DNA of 64,000 nucleotides from Firmicutes bacterium CAG:24053_14 (GTDB taxonomy: Bacteria; Bacillota; Clostridia; Oscillospirales; Oscillospiraceae), in contig MNSZ01000048.1 in the NCBI GenBank assembly GCA_001916715.1, forward strand, positions 40,915-104,914, written 5' to 3'. A program made the position numbers and the translations under genes. The notes below the pieces were generated by a model, which ran no database searches, was not told the DNA's origin, and saw only the letters and a program-made list of their open reading frames with translations. Of the stretch, positions 33,419 through 41,039 are shown one piece after another; position 1 is the stretch's first letter, and each line of letters begins with the position of its first letter.

Positions 33419-35062
33419 ATGAAAAATTCCATCAAAGATAAGTTATTTAACTACATGTTCAACACGCTTTGCAAAGAGCGGCACAGCGACCTTATCCGCG
33501 CAGTTTCGGCTATGCAGTCAGGCGAAAAGCGCGGTAGCAAATCGACAGTGCTACGAAAATGGTTTAGAGAAACGACCGGAGAGACTCCGGAGCTTAGCTC
33601 AGAGCAGTTAAGCGACGTTCAAGATACTTGGAAGGATATTTGGGACACCGGTCTCGTTGATCCGCTTTGGGTTCAGGTTTACAGCGGCAAAACCGGAATA
33701 TACAGCCCCGAATACGTCGGGAGCGACATTCACTATTATAACGTTGAGTGGAGCAAGATAGATTTTGATTACCTCAGAGCCTTCCTTGACAAAAACTATA
33801 TGGATGTTATCCTTCCCTGCGTAAAGCATCCGACGACGCTTATCAGAAAAATCCACGGGCAGTATCTCGACGTCGGCTTTAACCCTATAACCAAGCAGCA
33901 GGCAGTTGAAAAGCTGTTTGAAAACCTTGATCCGGGCGTGGTGGTCAAGATAAGCCGCGCAAGCAGCGGCGGTAAGGGCGTGCGTTTTCTCGGCAAGGGC
34001 AGCACCAGGGATGATATATCGGATGCGCTCGATGTTGACCGCGACGTTGCCGTGCAGCTTGTGATGCAGCAGCACCCGGAAATGGCTAAGATGAACGCCT
34101 CCTCAGTTAACACAATACGCATAATCTGCATTATGCTTGACGGAGAATCAATACCGCTTTCCGCCGTTGTCAGGATCGGAAACAGCGGCAGCCGTGTTGA
34201 TAACTTCAGCAGCGGCGGCGTTGGCTGCGGAGTGAAGCCCGACGGGCATCTTAACGACTGCGGATATACGCAAAAGGGCGAAAGATATGATGTTCATCCA
34301 AACGGCTTTGTTTTCAGCGAAGGCTTTGTGCCGAATTTCGACAAGGCTCTGGAGGCCGTCAAGCGCTGCCACATGCATGTGCCCATGTTCGGCGTTGCTT
34401 CGTGGGATATAGCTATCGACGCAGATGGTGAGCCTGTGCTTATCGAATACAATGTCGGCGGTGCCGGCATAGATATTCATCAGTATAACAACGGTCCGCT
34501 TTACGGAAAGTACAGAGAGCGTATTATAGCCGACGCATTCAAAAACTACGCCGAGCGCGGCGCAACACTTGATTTTAACTATTCAATAGCGCGCGGTGAG
34601 GCAACGCTGTCAAACGGCAGCAAAGATGTTCATAATCTCATCATTCCTGAATTAATAGACGGCAAGCCTGTTCGCACGATCGCAGCAAGCGCATTCAAAA
34701 ACAGCGATAAGCTTGAAAGCGCTATAATTGAAGCCTCGCTCAGCGAGATAGGCTATCTGGCGTTTTACAATTGCTCAAAGCTTCAGCAAATTGAATTTAA
34801 AGCACCCGTCAAAACCATATCCCGTTCGGCATTCAACCGCTGCACTGAGCTCGAAAGCGTAGTTATTCCCTCGGGCTGCGAGAAAATATGCTCCTATGCT
34901 TTCAGAACCTGCAAAAAGCTGCGGCAGATAACGATCCCCGATTCGGTAACAACGATAGAGCCGGACGCATTCCTTGAATCGCCAAACGTTACGATATGCT
35001 GCAAAAAAGGCAGCGCAGCCGAAAGCTACGCAATAGAAAACGGCTTAAAACACAAAACCTAA
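33419..35062 (+). CDS. ATP-grasp enzyme (sugar-transfer type) fused to a BspA-type leucine-rich repeat
   Basis: A 547-residue protein with two parts. Residues about 125-375 match the 'sugar-transfer associated ATP-grasp' family, with the ATP-lysine region 'VVVKISRASSGGKGVRF' and the Mg-binding 'SWDIAIDADGEPVLIEYNVG'. Residues about 405-545 hold four to five BspA/LRR_5 repeats ('TIAASAFKNSDKLESAII', 'EIGYLAFYNCSKLQQIEF', 'TISRSAFNRCTELESVVI', 'KICSYAFRTCKKLRQITI'). No signal peptide is seen, so the repeats are intracellular. The ligase substrate is unknown; relatives occur near polysaccharide synthesis genes, but here it stands alone. The ATG at 33419 follows 'acggagag'; 27 further upstream codons lack homology. 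Confidence 0.8.
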   Translation: MKNSIKDKLFNYMFNTLCKERHSDLIRAVSAMQSGEKRGSKSTVLRKWFRETTGETPELSSEQLSDVQDTWKDIWDTGLVDPLWVQVYSGKTGIYSPEYVGSDIHYYNVEWSKIDFDYLRAFLDKNYMDVILPCVKHPTTLIRKIHGQYLDVGFNPITKQQAVEKLFENLDPGVVVKISRASSGGKGVRFLGKGSTRDDISDALDVDRDVAVQLVMQQHPEMAKMNASSVNTIRIICIMLDGESIPLSAVVRIGNSGSRVDNFSSGGVGCGVKPDGHLNDCGYTQKGERYDVHPNGFVFSEGFVPNFDKALEAVKRCHMHVPMFGVASWDIAIDADGEPVLIEYNVGGAGIDIHQYNNGPLYGKYRERIIADAFKNYAERGATLDFNYSIARGEATLSNGSKDVHNLIIPELIDGKPVRTIAASAFKNSDKLESAIIEASLSEIGYLAFYNCSKLQQIEFKAPVKTISRSAFNRCTELESVVIPSGCEKICSYAFRTCKKLRQITIPDSVTTIEPDAFLESPNVTICCKKGSAAESYAIENGLKHKT

Positions 35063-35088
35063 CCGACATTAAGCGCAGTCAATATAGC

Positions 35089-35122
35089 AAAACCTCGGCA
35101 ATGAAAAATTGCCGAGGTTTTT
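35089..35122. terminator. Bidirectional terminator between the ATP-grasp gene and xerD
   Basis: A 14-bp stem (aaaacctcggcaat with attgccgaggtttt) with a 5-nt loop, A-run and T-run on either side. Confidence 0.9.
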
Positions 35123-35140
35123 GCGCAAATTGTGAAGCTA

Positions 35141-36043
35141 TCAGCCGTTATGCGCTCTGGGATGAGCCTTGTTATAAACATCCTTGAGCTGCTTTTTAAC
35201 AAGCTGGGAATATACCTGAGTCGAGGATATGTCCGAGTGTCCGAGCATTTCCTGAATGGAATGGAGATCTGCGCCGTTTTCAAGCAGATGCGCGGCAAAC
35301 GAATGGCGCAGAGTATGCGGCGTGATGGTTTTTTCAATATGCGCTTTCTGCTGATACGATTTAATTATCTTCCAAAAGCCCTGACGTGACATGCGCTCAC
35401 CGCTGACGTTGACAAACAGTGCCTGCTCGGTGGGCAGCGCGATCATCTGAGGTCTTACAAATTCTATGTACTCATTAAGTGCCTTGACCGCAGTTGAATA
35501 CAGTGGGATAAGGCGCTCTTTTTCAGTGTTTGGCGCGCACCTTACAACGCCGGCAGACGTGTTGACATCGCTTATATTCAGGGCAATAAGCTCGCTGACT
35601 CTGATGCCGGTTGCGTAAAGCAGCTCAAGCATGGCCCTGTCTCGATAGCCCTTTGCATCGGTGCACGAGGGCTGCTCAAGCAGAAGATCAACTTCCTTGC
35701 TCGTCAGTATCTGCGGAAGCTTATGCTGGCTTTTTTCAGGAGCGAGCTTAACGGTTGGATTTTCGCTGACATATCCGTCTTCGCAGAGCACCCCGTACAT
35801 GCATTTGAGCGATGCAATGGCGCGCGACACAGTTGCAACCGATTTTCCGTTGCCCTTGAGCCAGTCAATATACTCGGAAAGCTCGTCCTTCGTTGCGCTG
35901 ACTATATCCTCCGTCGTGTGCGTTTGCATGTAGTCGCCAAACTGGCGGACATCACGCATATAGGAGCTGAGGGTATTTGTGGAACACTTTTTGACCTCAA
36001 CAAGATACTTATTGAAAACTTCGAGGCACTCAGAATTAAGCAT
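35141..36043 (-). CDS. xerD: Tyrosine recombinase XerD-like, catalytic Lys replaced by Asn
   Basis: A 300-residue tyrosine recombinase whose length and numbering match E. coli XerD. R148 ('ATGIRVSE'), H243 and R246 ('TPHTLRHSFAAHLL'), H269 and Y278 ('GHSDISSTQVYSQL') are present, but the beta-hairpin that normally reads GKGxKER reads 'APNTEKER', so position 172, usually the general-acid Lys, is Asn. This was confirmed from the codons. K175, three residues further on, could substitute. The start at 36043 follows 'aaaggggg'; upstream in-frame codons are non-homologous. A five-helix membrane gene precedes it. Confidence 0.88.
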   Translation of the reverse strand: MLNSECLEVFNKYLVEVKKCSTNTLSSYMRDVRQFGDYMQTHTTEDIVSATKDELSEYIDWLKGNGKSVATVSRAIASLKCMYGVLCEDGYVSENPTVKLAPEKSQHKLPQILTSKEVDLLLEQPSCTDAKGYRDRAMLELLYATGIRVSELIALNISDVNTSAGVVRCAPNTEKERLIPLYSTAVKALNEYIEFVRPQMIALPTEQALFVNVSGERMSRQGFWKIIKSYQQKAHIEKTITPHTLRHSFAAHLLENGADLHSIQEMLGHSDISSTQVYSQLVKKQLKDVYNKAHPRAHNG

Positions 36044-36066
36044 CCGGCAACCCCCTTTCTTGGATA

Positions 36067-36588
36067 TCACAGAATAAACAGCGCCACAGAAACGATCGCG
36101 GCAAGCATAAGTGCGGCAAACACCGCGCAAAACAGATTAAGCTCATATCGCAGCCTGCGGTCGGCACGAATAAATGCTCTCAGCTTAGGTGAAAGCGTAA
36201 AAGCTCTGTCACATGCATACACGGCTGCCGCCGAAAAAGCAAAAACGACCCCGCACAAAGCAAAAAACTCAGGTGAAAAAAGCGCAAATTTGGAATAACT
36301 GTACGAGATAAGCACAGCGTCGGCACCTGATAAAACAGCTAAAACCGCCGTCAGCACGCAAGCGCACGGCATTATAATGCACAGCGCTTGGGCAAGAACC
36401 AGCAGTGCAAAGCAGAGCCATAGATTCGTTACATCATACGTCGAGATAGACATAACGCCGCTCGAATCGCTTCTTAAAAGCAGCGTCAAAGAAGCTGCGC
36501 CAAGCGCAAACGCCGCAGATACGAGCGCTGTTCCAAGAGGAAAGGCACGCGATGCCCCGGATTTTTTGCGCAAATCAATATTATCCAT
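36067..36588 (-). CDS. Five-helix membrane protein, SpoIIM-like in position and topology
   Basis: The 173-residue protein has about five transmembrane segments (residues 17-39, 54-72, 75-96, 103-126, 148-172) and no recognisable motif. The length, the charged loop 'RAFIRADRRLRYELN' before the last helix, and its place just upstream of xerD, where many Firmicutes carry spoIIM, suggest a divergent SpoIIM (the DMP engulfment complex). Sequence identity is too low for a confident name. The start follows 'gaggaggaactg'. Confidence 0.55.
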   Translation of the reverse strand: MDNIDLRKKSGASRAFPLGTALVSAAFALGAASLTLLLRSDSSGVMSISTYDVTNLWLCFALLVLAQALCIIMPCACVLTAVLAVLSGADAVLISYSYSKFALFSPEFFALCGVVFAFSAAAVYACDRAFTLSPKLRAFIRADRRLRYELNLFCAVFAALMLAAIVSVALFIL

Positions 36589-36659
36589 CAGTTCCTCCTC
36601 ACATTTACGAAAATCAGCGGAGAATAACTCATGGATTTACATAACTTCTGTGTAAACAC

Positions 36660-36688
36660 AATATAATACAATTTTTCAATGTAATCAA
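36660..36688 (-). promoter_or_regulatory. Promoter of the five-helix membrane gene
   Basis: Minus strand TTGATT (36688-36683) and TATATT (36665-36660), spacer 17 nt. Confidence 0.6.
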
Positions 36689-36841
36689 GCGTTTTCTAAA
36701 AATATTATCAATTTTGTTAATTATGTCGATATATTATGTTAACATCATTATGTAAACCACATTACCGCCATCTGCTGTAACTCAGCCCTCTCAGGGTTTC
36801 AATCGCAATATTTAGGCCGCATATCCTGCACTTTTCACTAC

Positions 36842-36870
36842 ATATAGGTTATCAGCCTAAATTATGTCAA
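36842..36870 (-). promoter_or_regulatory. Second, upstream promoter-like pair
   Basis: Minus strand TTGACA (36870-36865) and CTATAT (36847-36842), spacer 17 nt. The -10 is weaker than the perfect -35. It would give a leader or small RNA of 100 nt or more before the next promoter. Confidence 0.45.
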
Positions 36871-36897
36871 CCGTTTTTGATATATACAAATAGTTAT

Positions 36898-37308
36898 CTA
36901 AATTTTCTTTTTGCGATTTTTATGAAAGCTTTTGTTACTTTTGACTAAATTGATACTTCCGCCTATCGTTCCGCTCACCGCCGCTATGGCAATAATTCTG
37001 ACGATCTTCAGCCAATCTACCTCAGTCGGATACGCAAGAAGAGGCACGGAAACAACGACAAATGCATATATGATACCTACCGCAAGACCGGATACGCCTC
37101 TCCTCCCCTGCCTTGGATTTGACAGCAGTGCACCTATAAATACTGCCAGAGCAATTGACGCGCTTATAATGATTTCCGAATATGCATCCGTTAGTTTTCC
37201 GTTTTTAACGAGCAGCGCGTACACGCCGCACATTAAAGCAGTCAACGCTATTGCAATTATCGTTCCGGTCACAACGCAGCTTTTTGATTTGCTTTTGCTT
37301 GCAGACAT
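36898..37308 (-). CDS. TIGR04086 family membrane protein
   Basis: A 136-residue membrane protein with four hydrophobic segments (about 15-33, 44-61, 72-92, 104-123) and a basic tail. It matches the TIGR04086/DUF3792 family in length, topology ('GTIIAIALTALMCGVYALL', then 'AVSGTIGGSINLV') and in its usual place directly after yajC. The function is unknown. I choose the ATG at 37308, 7 nt after 'ggagg'; both are buried in a 17-bp hairpin. Confidence 0.75.
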   Translation of the reverse strand: MSASKSKSKSCVVTGTIIAIALTALMCGVYALLVKNGKLTDAYSEIIISASIALAVFIGALLSNPRQGRRGVSGLAVGIIYAFVVVSVPLLAYPTEVDWLKIVRIIAIAAVSGTIGGSINLVKSNKSFHKNRKKKI

Positions 37309-37367
37309 AAAAATACCTCCGGCAAGATGATGTTTGTACATCATATTTGTCCGAAGGTATTTTTATG
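37306..37367 (-). promoter_or_regulatory. Long hairpin covering ribosome site and AUG of the TIGR04086 gene
   Basis: On the minus strand a 17-nt arm (37367-37351) pairs fully, with one G-U, to the 17 nt 37322-37306 that contain 'ggagg' and the start codon itself. A second stem ATGATG/CATCAT (37344-37339 with 37332-37327) closes a 6-nt loop. It begins 16 nt after the yajC stop and resembles a terminator with a T-rich 3' side. Confidence 0.75.
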
Positions 37368-37383
37368 CCGCAAAGCAGCCTGT

Positions 37384-37707
37384 TTACTTTTTCTCTTTCT
37401 CTTTTGCTTCAGCCGCGTCGGCTCTGACATTACTGCTGACAGCCCACTTCTTAAACTGAACGCGAACCTTGTCTTCACCGGTCTCGATGGTGATGTCATC
37501 CTCGGTGACATGGACAATAGTGCCCATAATGCCGCCGATAGTGACGATCTCATCGCCGACGCTCAGTGCGCTGCGCATTGCTTCTATCTTCTTCTGCTTT
37601 TTCTTCTCGGGTCTGATCATGAAGAACCACATCAGAACGAAGAACAGAAGAAGAATGATGATCATGGAACTGGAGCTGCCTGCTCCGGTAGCTGCTGCTA
37701 AAAACAT
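37384..37707 (-). CDS. yajC: Preprotein translocase subunit YajC
   Basis: YajC is an accessory membrane protein of the SecDF-YajC complex. The 107-residue product has one transmembrane helix (about 14-31, 'MIIILLLFFVLMWFFMI') followed at once by 'RPEKKKQKK' and the conserved 'LSVGDEIVTIGGIMGTIV'. It follows tgt, as in the common queA-tgt-yajC order. Confidence 0.95.
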   Translation of the reverse strand: MFLAAATGAGSSSSMIIILLLFFVLMWFFMIRPEKKKQKKIEAMRSALSVGDEIVTIGGIMGTIVHVTEDDITIETGEDKVRVQFKKWAVSSNVRADAAEAKEKEKK

Positions 37708-37793
37708 ATTTTGCTCCTTATATTAAAAAATTTTTTCGCTTTATGCTGATATCTAATTAATTATACATAGTAATGCCGAGTATTTCAAGTGTT

Positions 37794-38924
37794 TTATATC
37801 CTTGTATCCAACATTTTTGTATATTTTGATCGGAACTGTTCGAAATTATCGTTATCCAGACTCATGCGTATCTTTTCCATGAGCTTATTATAGAAATAAA
37901 GATTATGCATTACCGCAAAGCGCATGGCAAGCATTTCGTTTGCCTTGAACAGATGGCGGACATAAGCCCTGCTGTAGCGCTTGCACACGGGGCAATCACA
38001 CTCGGGATCTATCGGCTGCTCATCGCGCATATACTTTTCGTTTTTTATGTTTATAATTCCGTTCCAGGTAAACAAATGCCCATGCCTGCCGTTTCGCGCC
38101 GGCATAACACAGTCAAAAAAGTCAACGCCGCGCGCAACGCCTTCGATTATATTGCCCGGAGTTCCTACACCCATGAGATATCTGGGCTTGTCCTTCGGCA
38201 TATATTCCTCAACGGCCTGGATAGTATCGTACATTTCCTGATGAGTCTCGCCGACGGCCAGACCTCCGATCGCATAACCCGGAAGGTCAAGCTCGGCGAT
38301 TTTCTTCATGTGCTCTATACGAACATCCGCGAAGGTGGCGCCCTGGTTTATTCCGAACAGCATCTGTCCGGGATTTACTGCATCCTCGCGGCTGTTATAT
38401 TCCGAGAGCGCGGCTTTGCATCTGACGAGCCAACGATAGGTGCGATCGCAGGATTTTTCAACATATTCGCGCGGCGATGGGATCTTTATGCATTCATCGA
38501 ACGCCATTGCGATATCCGAGCCGAGGTTTGCCTGAATGCGCATGCTCTCCTCCGGACCCATGAATATATGCCGACCGTCAATATGCGAATTAAACTTCAC
38601 GCCCTCTTCGCTTATTTTGCGCAGACTCGCGAGTGAAAAAATCTGAAATCCGCCGCTGTCGGTCAGGATAGGGCTATCCCAGGTCATAAACTTATGCAGT
38701 CCGCCCATATCCCGCACCAGCTCGTCACCTGGGCGGAGATGAAGATGATATGTGTTTGACAGCTCGACCTGGCATCCGATGATCTTGAGGTCGGCAGCGG
38801 ATAACGCGCCTTTAATTGCGGCCGCCGTACCGACGTTCATGAACACCGGCGTCTGAACTGTTCCGTGCGGAGTTTCAAGCTCGCCGCGGCGAGCATTGCC
38901 TTCCTGCTTTTTAAGTTTGTACAT
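37794..38924 (-). CDS. tgt: tRNA-guanine transglycosylase
   Basis: Tgt swaps guanine 34 for the queuine precursor preQ1 in GU(N) tRNAs. The 376-residue protein has the nucleophile Asp region 'LTDSGGFQIFSL', substrate-binding 'GGLAVGE' and 'RGVDFFDCVMPARNGRHG', and the zinc site 'CDCPVCKRYSRAYVRHL'. It lies between queA (12 nt upstream) and yajC. Confidence 0.98.
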   Translation of the reverse strand: MYKLKKQEGNARRGELETPHGTVQTPVFMNVGTAAAIKGALSAADLKIIGCQVELSNTYHLHLRPGDELVRDMGGLHKFMTWDSPILTDSGGFQIFSLASLRKISEEGVKFNSHIDGRHIFMGPEESMRIQANLGSDIAMAFDECIKIPSPREYVEKSCDRTYRWLVRCKAALSEYNSREDAVNPGQMLFGINQGATFADVRIEHMKKIAELDLPGYAIGGLAVGETHQEMYDTIQAVEEYMPKDKPRYLMGVGTPGNIIEGVARGVDFFDCVMPARNGRHGHLFTWNGIINIKNEKYMRDEQPIDPECDCPVCKRYSRAYVRHLFKANEMLAMRFAVMHNLYFYNKLMEKIRMSLDNDNFEQFRSKYTKMLDTRI

Positions 38925-38936
38925 TGGTCCCCTCCC

Positions 38937-39959
38937 CTATTCGACGATCATAGCGTCGCCAAAAGAAAAGAATCTGTATTCTTCCTCGACAGCTACGGAA
39001 TATGCATGCAGAACATTCTCTCTTCCGGCAAGCGCAGATACAAGCATGATAAGCGTACTTTCGGGCAGATGGAAATTGGTTATAAGCGCGTCAATGCATT
39101 TGAACGTATAGCCCGGATAGATGAAAATATTTGTCCACCCGGAGCTTGCCTCCATTGTTCCGTCTGCTTTTGCAAAGCTTTCGAGCGTGCGGCATGAAGT
39201 TGTTCCGACAACAATAACTCTGCCGCCGTTTTTCTTGGTTTCGTTAATTATATCTGCCGTTTCCTGCGGAACGATGCAGAACTCCGAGTGCATCTCGTGC
39301 TCCTCGATCTTCTCGGCCTTGACCGGTCTGAATGTTCCGAGGCCGACATGGAGCGTGACAAAGCACGTTTTCACGCCCATATCCTCTATCTCTTTAAGCA
39401 GCTCCTTTGTAAAATGCAAACCGGCAGTCGGCGCGGCTGCGCTTCCAAGCTCGCGAGAATAAACGGTCTGATAGCGCTCCGAGTCCTGAAGCTCTTCTTT
39501 TATATAGGGCGGCAGCGGCATTTTGCCGAGCTTTTCGAGCTTTTCGATAAATATGCCCTCAAAGTGGAATTTGACGATCCTGTTTCCTCCCACGGCAACA
39601 TCCATCACCGTTGCCGTAAGCTCGCCGTCACCGAATGTAAGCTCGGTTCCGGGCTTAGTCTTTCTTCCCGGACGGCTGAGGCATTCCCAGCATCCGTCGC
39701 CAAGATCGCGCAGCAGCACAAGCTCAACAAGTCCTCCGCTGAGACGGGAGCCGATCAGCCTCGCCGGCAGAACTCTGGAGTCGTTCATAACAAGGCAGTC
39801 ACCTTTTTTCAGATACTTCGTTATATCGTGAAAGTGCCCATGCTCTATCGCACCCGTTTTTTTATCCAGGTGCAGCAGGCGCGAGGAATCGCGCTTTTCA
39901 AGCGGCGTTTGAGCGATCAGCCTCTCAGGCAGGTAAAAATCAAAATCCGATTTATTCAT
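38937..39959 (-). CDS. queA: S-adenosylmethionine:tRNA ribosyltransferase-isomerase QueA
   Basis: QueA transfers the ribosyl part of SAM to preQ1-tRNA, giving epoxyqueuosine. The 340-residue protein begins 'MNKSDFDFYLPERLIAQTP', and has 'CLVMNDSRVLPARL', 'AAPTAGLHFT' and 'HVGLGTFRPV', all family signatures. It is the first gene of the queA-tgt-yajC-TIGR04086 operon and has a good sigma-A promoter. Confidence 0.97.
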   Translation of the reverse strand: MNKSDFDFYLPERLIAQTPLEKRDSSRLLHLDKKTGAIEHGHFHDITKYLKKGDCLVMNDSRVLPARLIGSRLSGGLVELVLLRDLGDGCWECLSRPGRKTKPGTELTFGDGELTATVMDVAVGGNRIVKFHFEGIFIEKLEKLGKMPLPPYIKEELQDSERYQTVYSRELGSAAAPTAGLHFTKELLKEIEDMGVKTCFVTLHVGLGTFRPVKAEKIEEHEMHSEFCIVPQETADIINETKKNGGRVIVVGTTSCRTLESFAKADGTMEASSGWTNIFIYPGYTFKCIDALITNFHLPESTLIMLVSALAGRENVLHAYSVAVEEEYRFFSFGDAMIVE

Positions 39960-40004
39960 TGCAAAAATGCTCCGTTTTTATAATGTACAATTGCATGAGC
40001 TTAT

Positions 40005-40033
40005 ATTATAATACAAAACTCCGAATAATTCAA
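40005..40033 (-). promoter_or_regulatory. Promoter of the queA operon
   Basis: Minus strand TTGAAT (40033-40028) and TATAAT (40010-40005), spacer 17 nt. Confidence 0.82.
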
Positions 40034-40037
40034 CAAG

Positions 40038-40066
40038 TCATATGTGTGCAAGCGCAGTCATAATAT
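40038..40066 (+). promoter_or_regulatory. Sigma-E-like promoter of dapA
   Basis: TCATATG (40038-40044; 6 of 7 to kmATATT) and CATAATAT (40059-40066; 5 of 7 fixed positions of CATACAnT), spacer 14 nt. No sigma-A promoter as good is seen before dapA. Predicted leader about 22 nt with an intact ribosome site. Confidence 0.5.
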
Positions 40067-40094
40067 TTAAGAGTACCATGATGGGGGGTATCTT

Positions 40095-40997
40095 ATGTTT
40101 AAAACTCCGATATTCAAAGGATCATGCACCGCAATCGTAACTCCGTTTAACGAAAACGGCATTGACTATGACAAAATGGCTGAGCTAATTGACTTTCAAT
40201 ACGATAACGGAACATCTGCAATCGTTGTTTGCGGAACTACGGGCGAGAATGCAACGATGAGCCGCTATGAGCATGAAGAGCTTATTGAATTTACCTGCAG
40301 GCACAACGACGGGCGCATGAAAATAATCGCCGGCATAGGCAGCAACGACACCGCAAAGGCTTTGGGATTTGCGCGCTGCGCTCTGCGCTGCGACGCCGAC
40401 GGTGTGCTCATGGTGACGCCATACTACAACAAAGCAACGCAAGTCGGCTTGATAAAGCATTTTACATATGTTGCCGACAGAGTTGATATTCCGATGATCG
40501 TGTATAACGTACCGTCAAGAACGAGCGTCGGAATAAAGCTCGACACCTACATTGAGCTTTCAAAGCACCCTAACATAAACGGAGTTAAGGAAGCCTCCGG
40601 CGATTTCAGCCTTTTTGCCGCAACAAGAGCCGAGTGCGGCAACGACCTGTTCATATGGAGCGGAAACGACGACAACACCGTGCCGATGATGGCGCTTGGG
40701 GCTTTGGGTGTTATTTCGGTTGCATCAAACGTTGTTCCGGCCGCTGTTGCGAAGCTGTGTGAGCTTTGCCTCGACGGAAATTTTCTTCAGGCGCAGCAGC
40801 TTTATTACAAATATTCTCGGCTGTTTTCCGATCTGTTTATAGAAACAAACCCCATCCCGGTAAAGGCGGCAATGAAAATGATAGGCTTTGATTGCGGAAA
40901 GCTCAGGCTTCCGTTAACGGAGATATCCCCGGAGCATATGCAGCGGCTGGCCGAAAGCATGCGCGGCTGCGGCATTGGGATCAGAAGCGCAGATTAG
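40095..40997 (+). CDS. dapA: 4-hydroxy-tetrahydrodipicolinate synthase
   Basis: DapA condenses pyruvate with aspartate semialdehyde, the first step toward meso-DAP, lysine and, in spore formers, dipicolinic acid. The 300-residue TIM barrel has 'CGTTGENATMS', 'VYNVPSRTSVG' with the Tyr, and 'GVKEASGDFSL' with the Schiff-base Lys. The start follows 'gggggg'. It stands alone with a sigma-E-like promoter, suggesting a role in supplying dipicolinate during sporulation; other lysine genes are not nearby. Confidence 0.95.
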   Translation: MFKTPIFKGSCTAIVTPFNENGIDYDKMAELIDFQYDNGTSAIVVCGTTGENATMSRYEHEELIEFTCRHNDGRMKIIAGIGSNDTAKALGFARCALRCDADGVLMVTPYYNKATQVGLIKHFTYVADRVDIPMIVYNVPSRTSVGIKLDTYIELSKHPNINGVKEASGDFSLFAATRAECGNDLFIWSGNDDNTVPMMALGALGVISVASNVVPAAVAKLCELCLDGNFLQAQQLYYKYSRLFSDLFIETNPIPVKAAMKMIGFDCGKLRLPLTEISPEHMQRLAESMRGCGIGIRSAD

Positions 40998-41005
40998 GAA
41001 AAAAC

Positions 41006-41032
41006 AAGGCATTGGCCCAAGTCCAATGCCTT
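41006..41032 (-). terminator. Terminator of the UPF0340 gene, convergent with dapA
   Basis: AAGGCATTGG (41006-41015) pairs with CCAATGCCTT (41023-41032); the A-run at 40999-41004 is the U-tract for the minus strand. Confidence 0.8.
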
Positions 41033-41039
41033 GAAAGTT

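Larger units (their letters stand above)
36589..36897. other. AT-rich intergenic region of 309 nt
   Basis: No gene is visible. On the minus strand it holds two promoter-like pairs (36683-36688 with 36660-36665, and 36865-36870 with 36842-36847) and an 8-bp inverted repeat ATTTAGGC/GCCTAAAT (36810-36817 with 36855-36862). Small hairpins follow at about 36785-36805. It could encode a long leader or a small RNA read toward the five-helix membrane gene. Confidence 0.4.

Noticed and set aside
36785..36805. CTGAGA sequence suggesting a TPP riboswitch
   Set aside because: No other conserved THI-box segments and no thiamine gene downstream.
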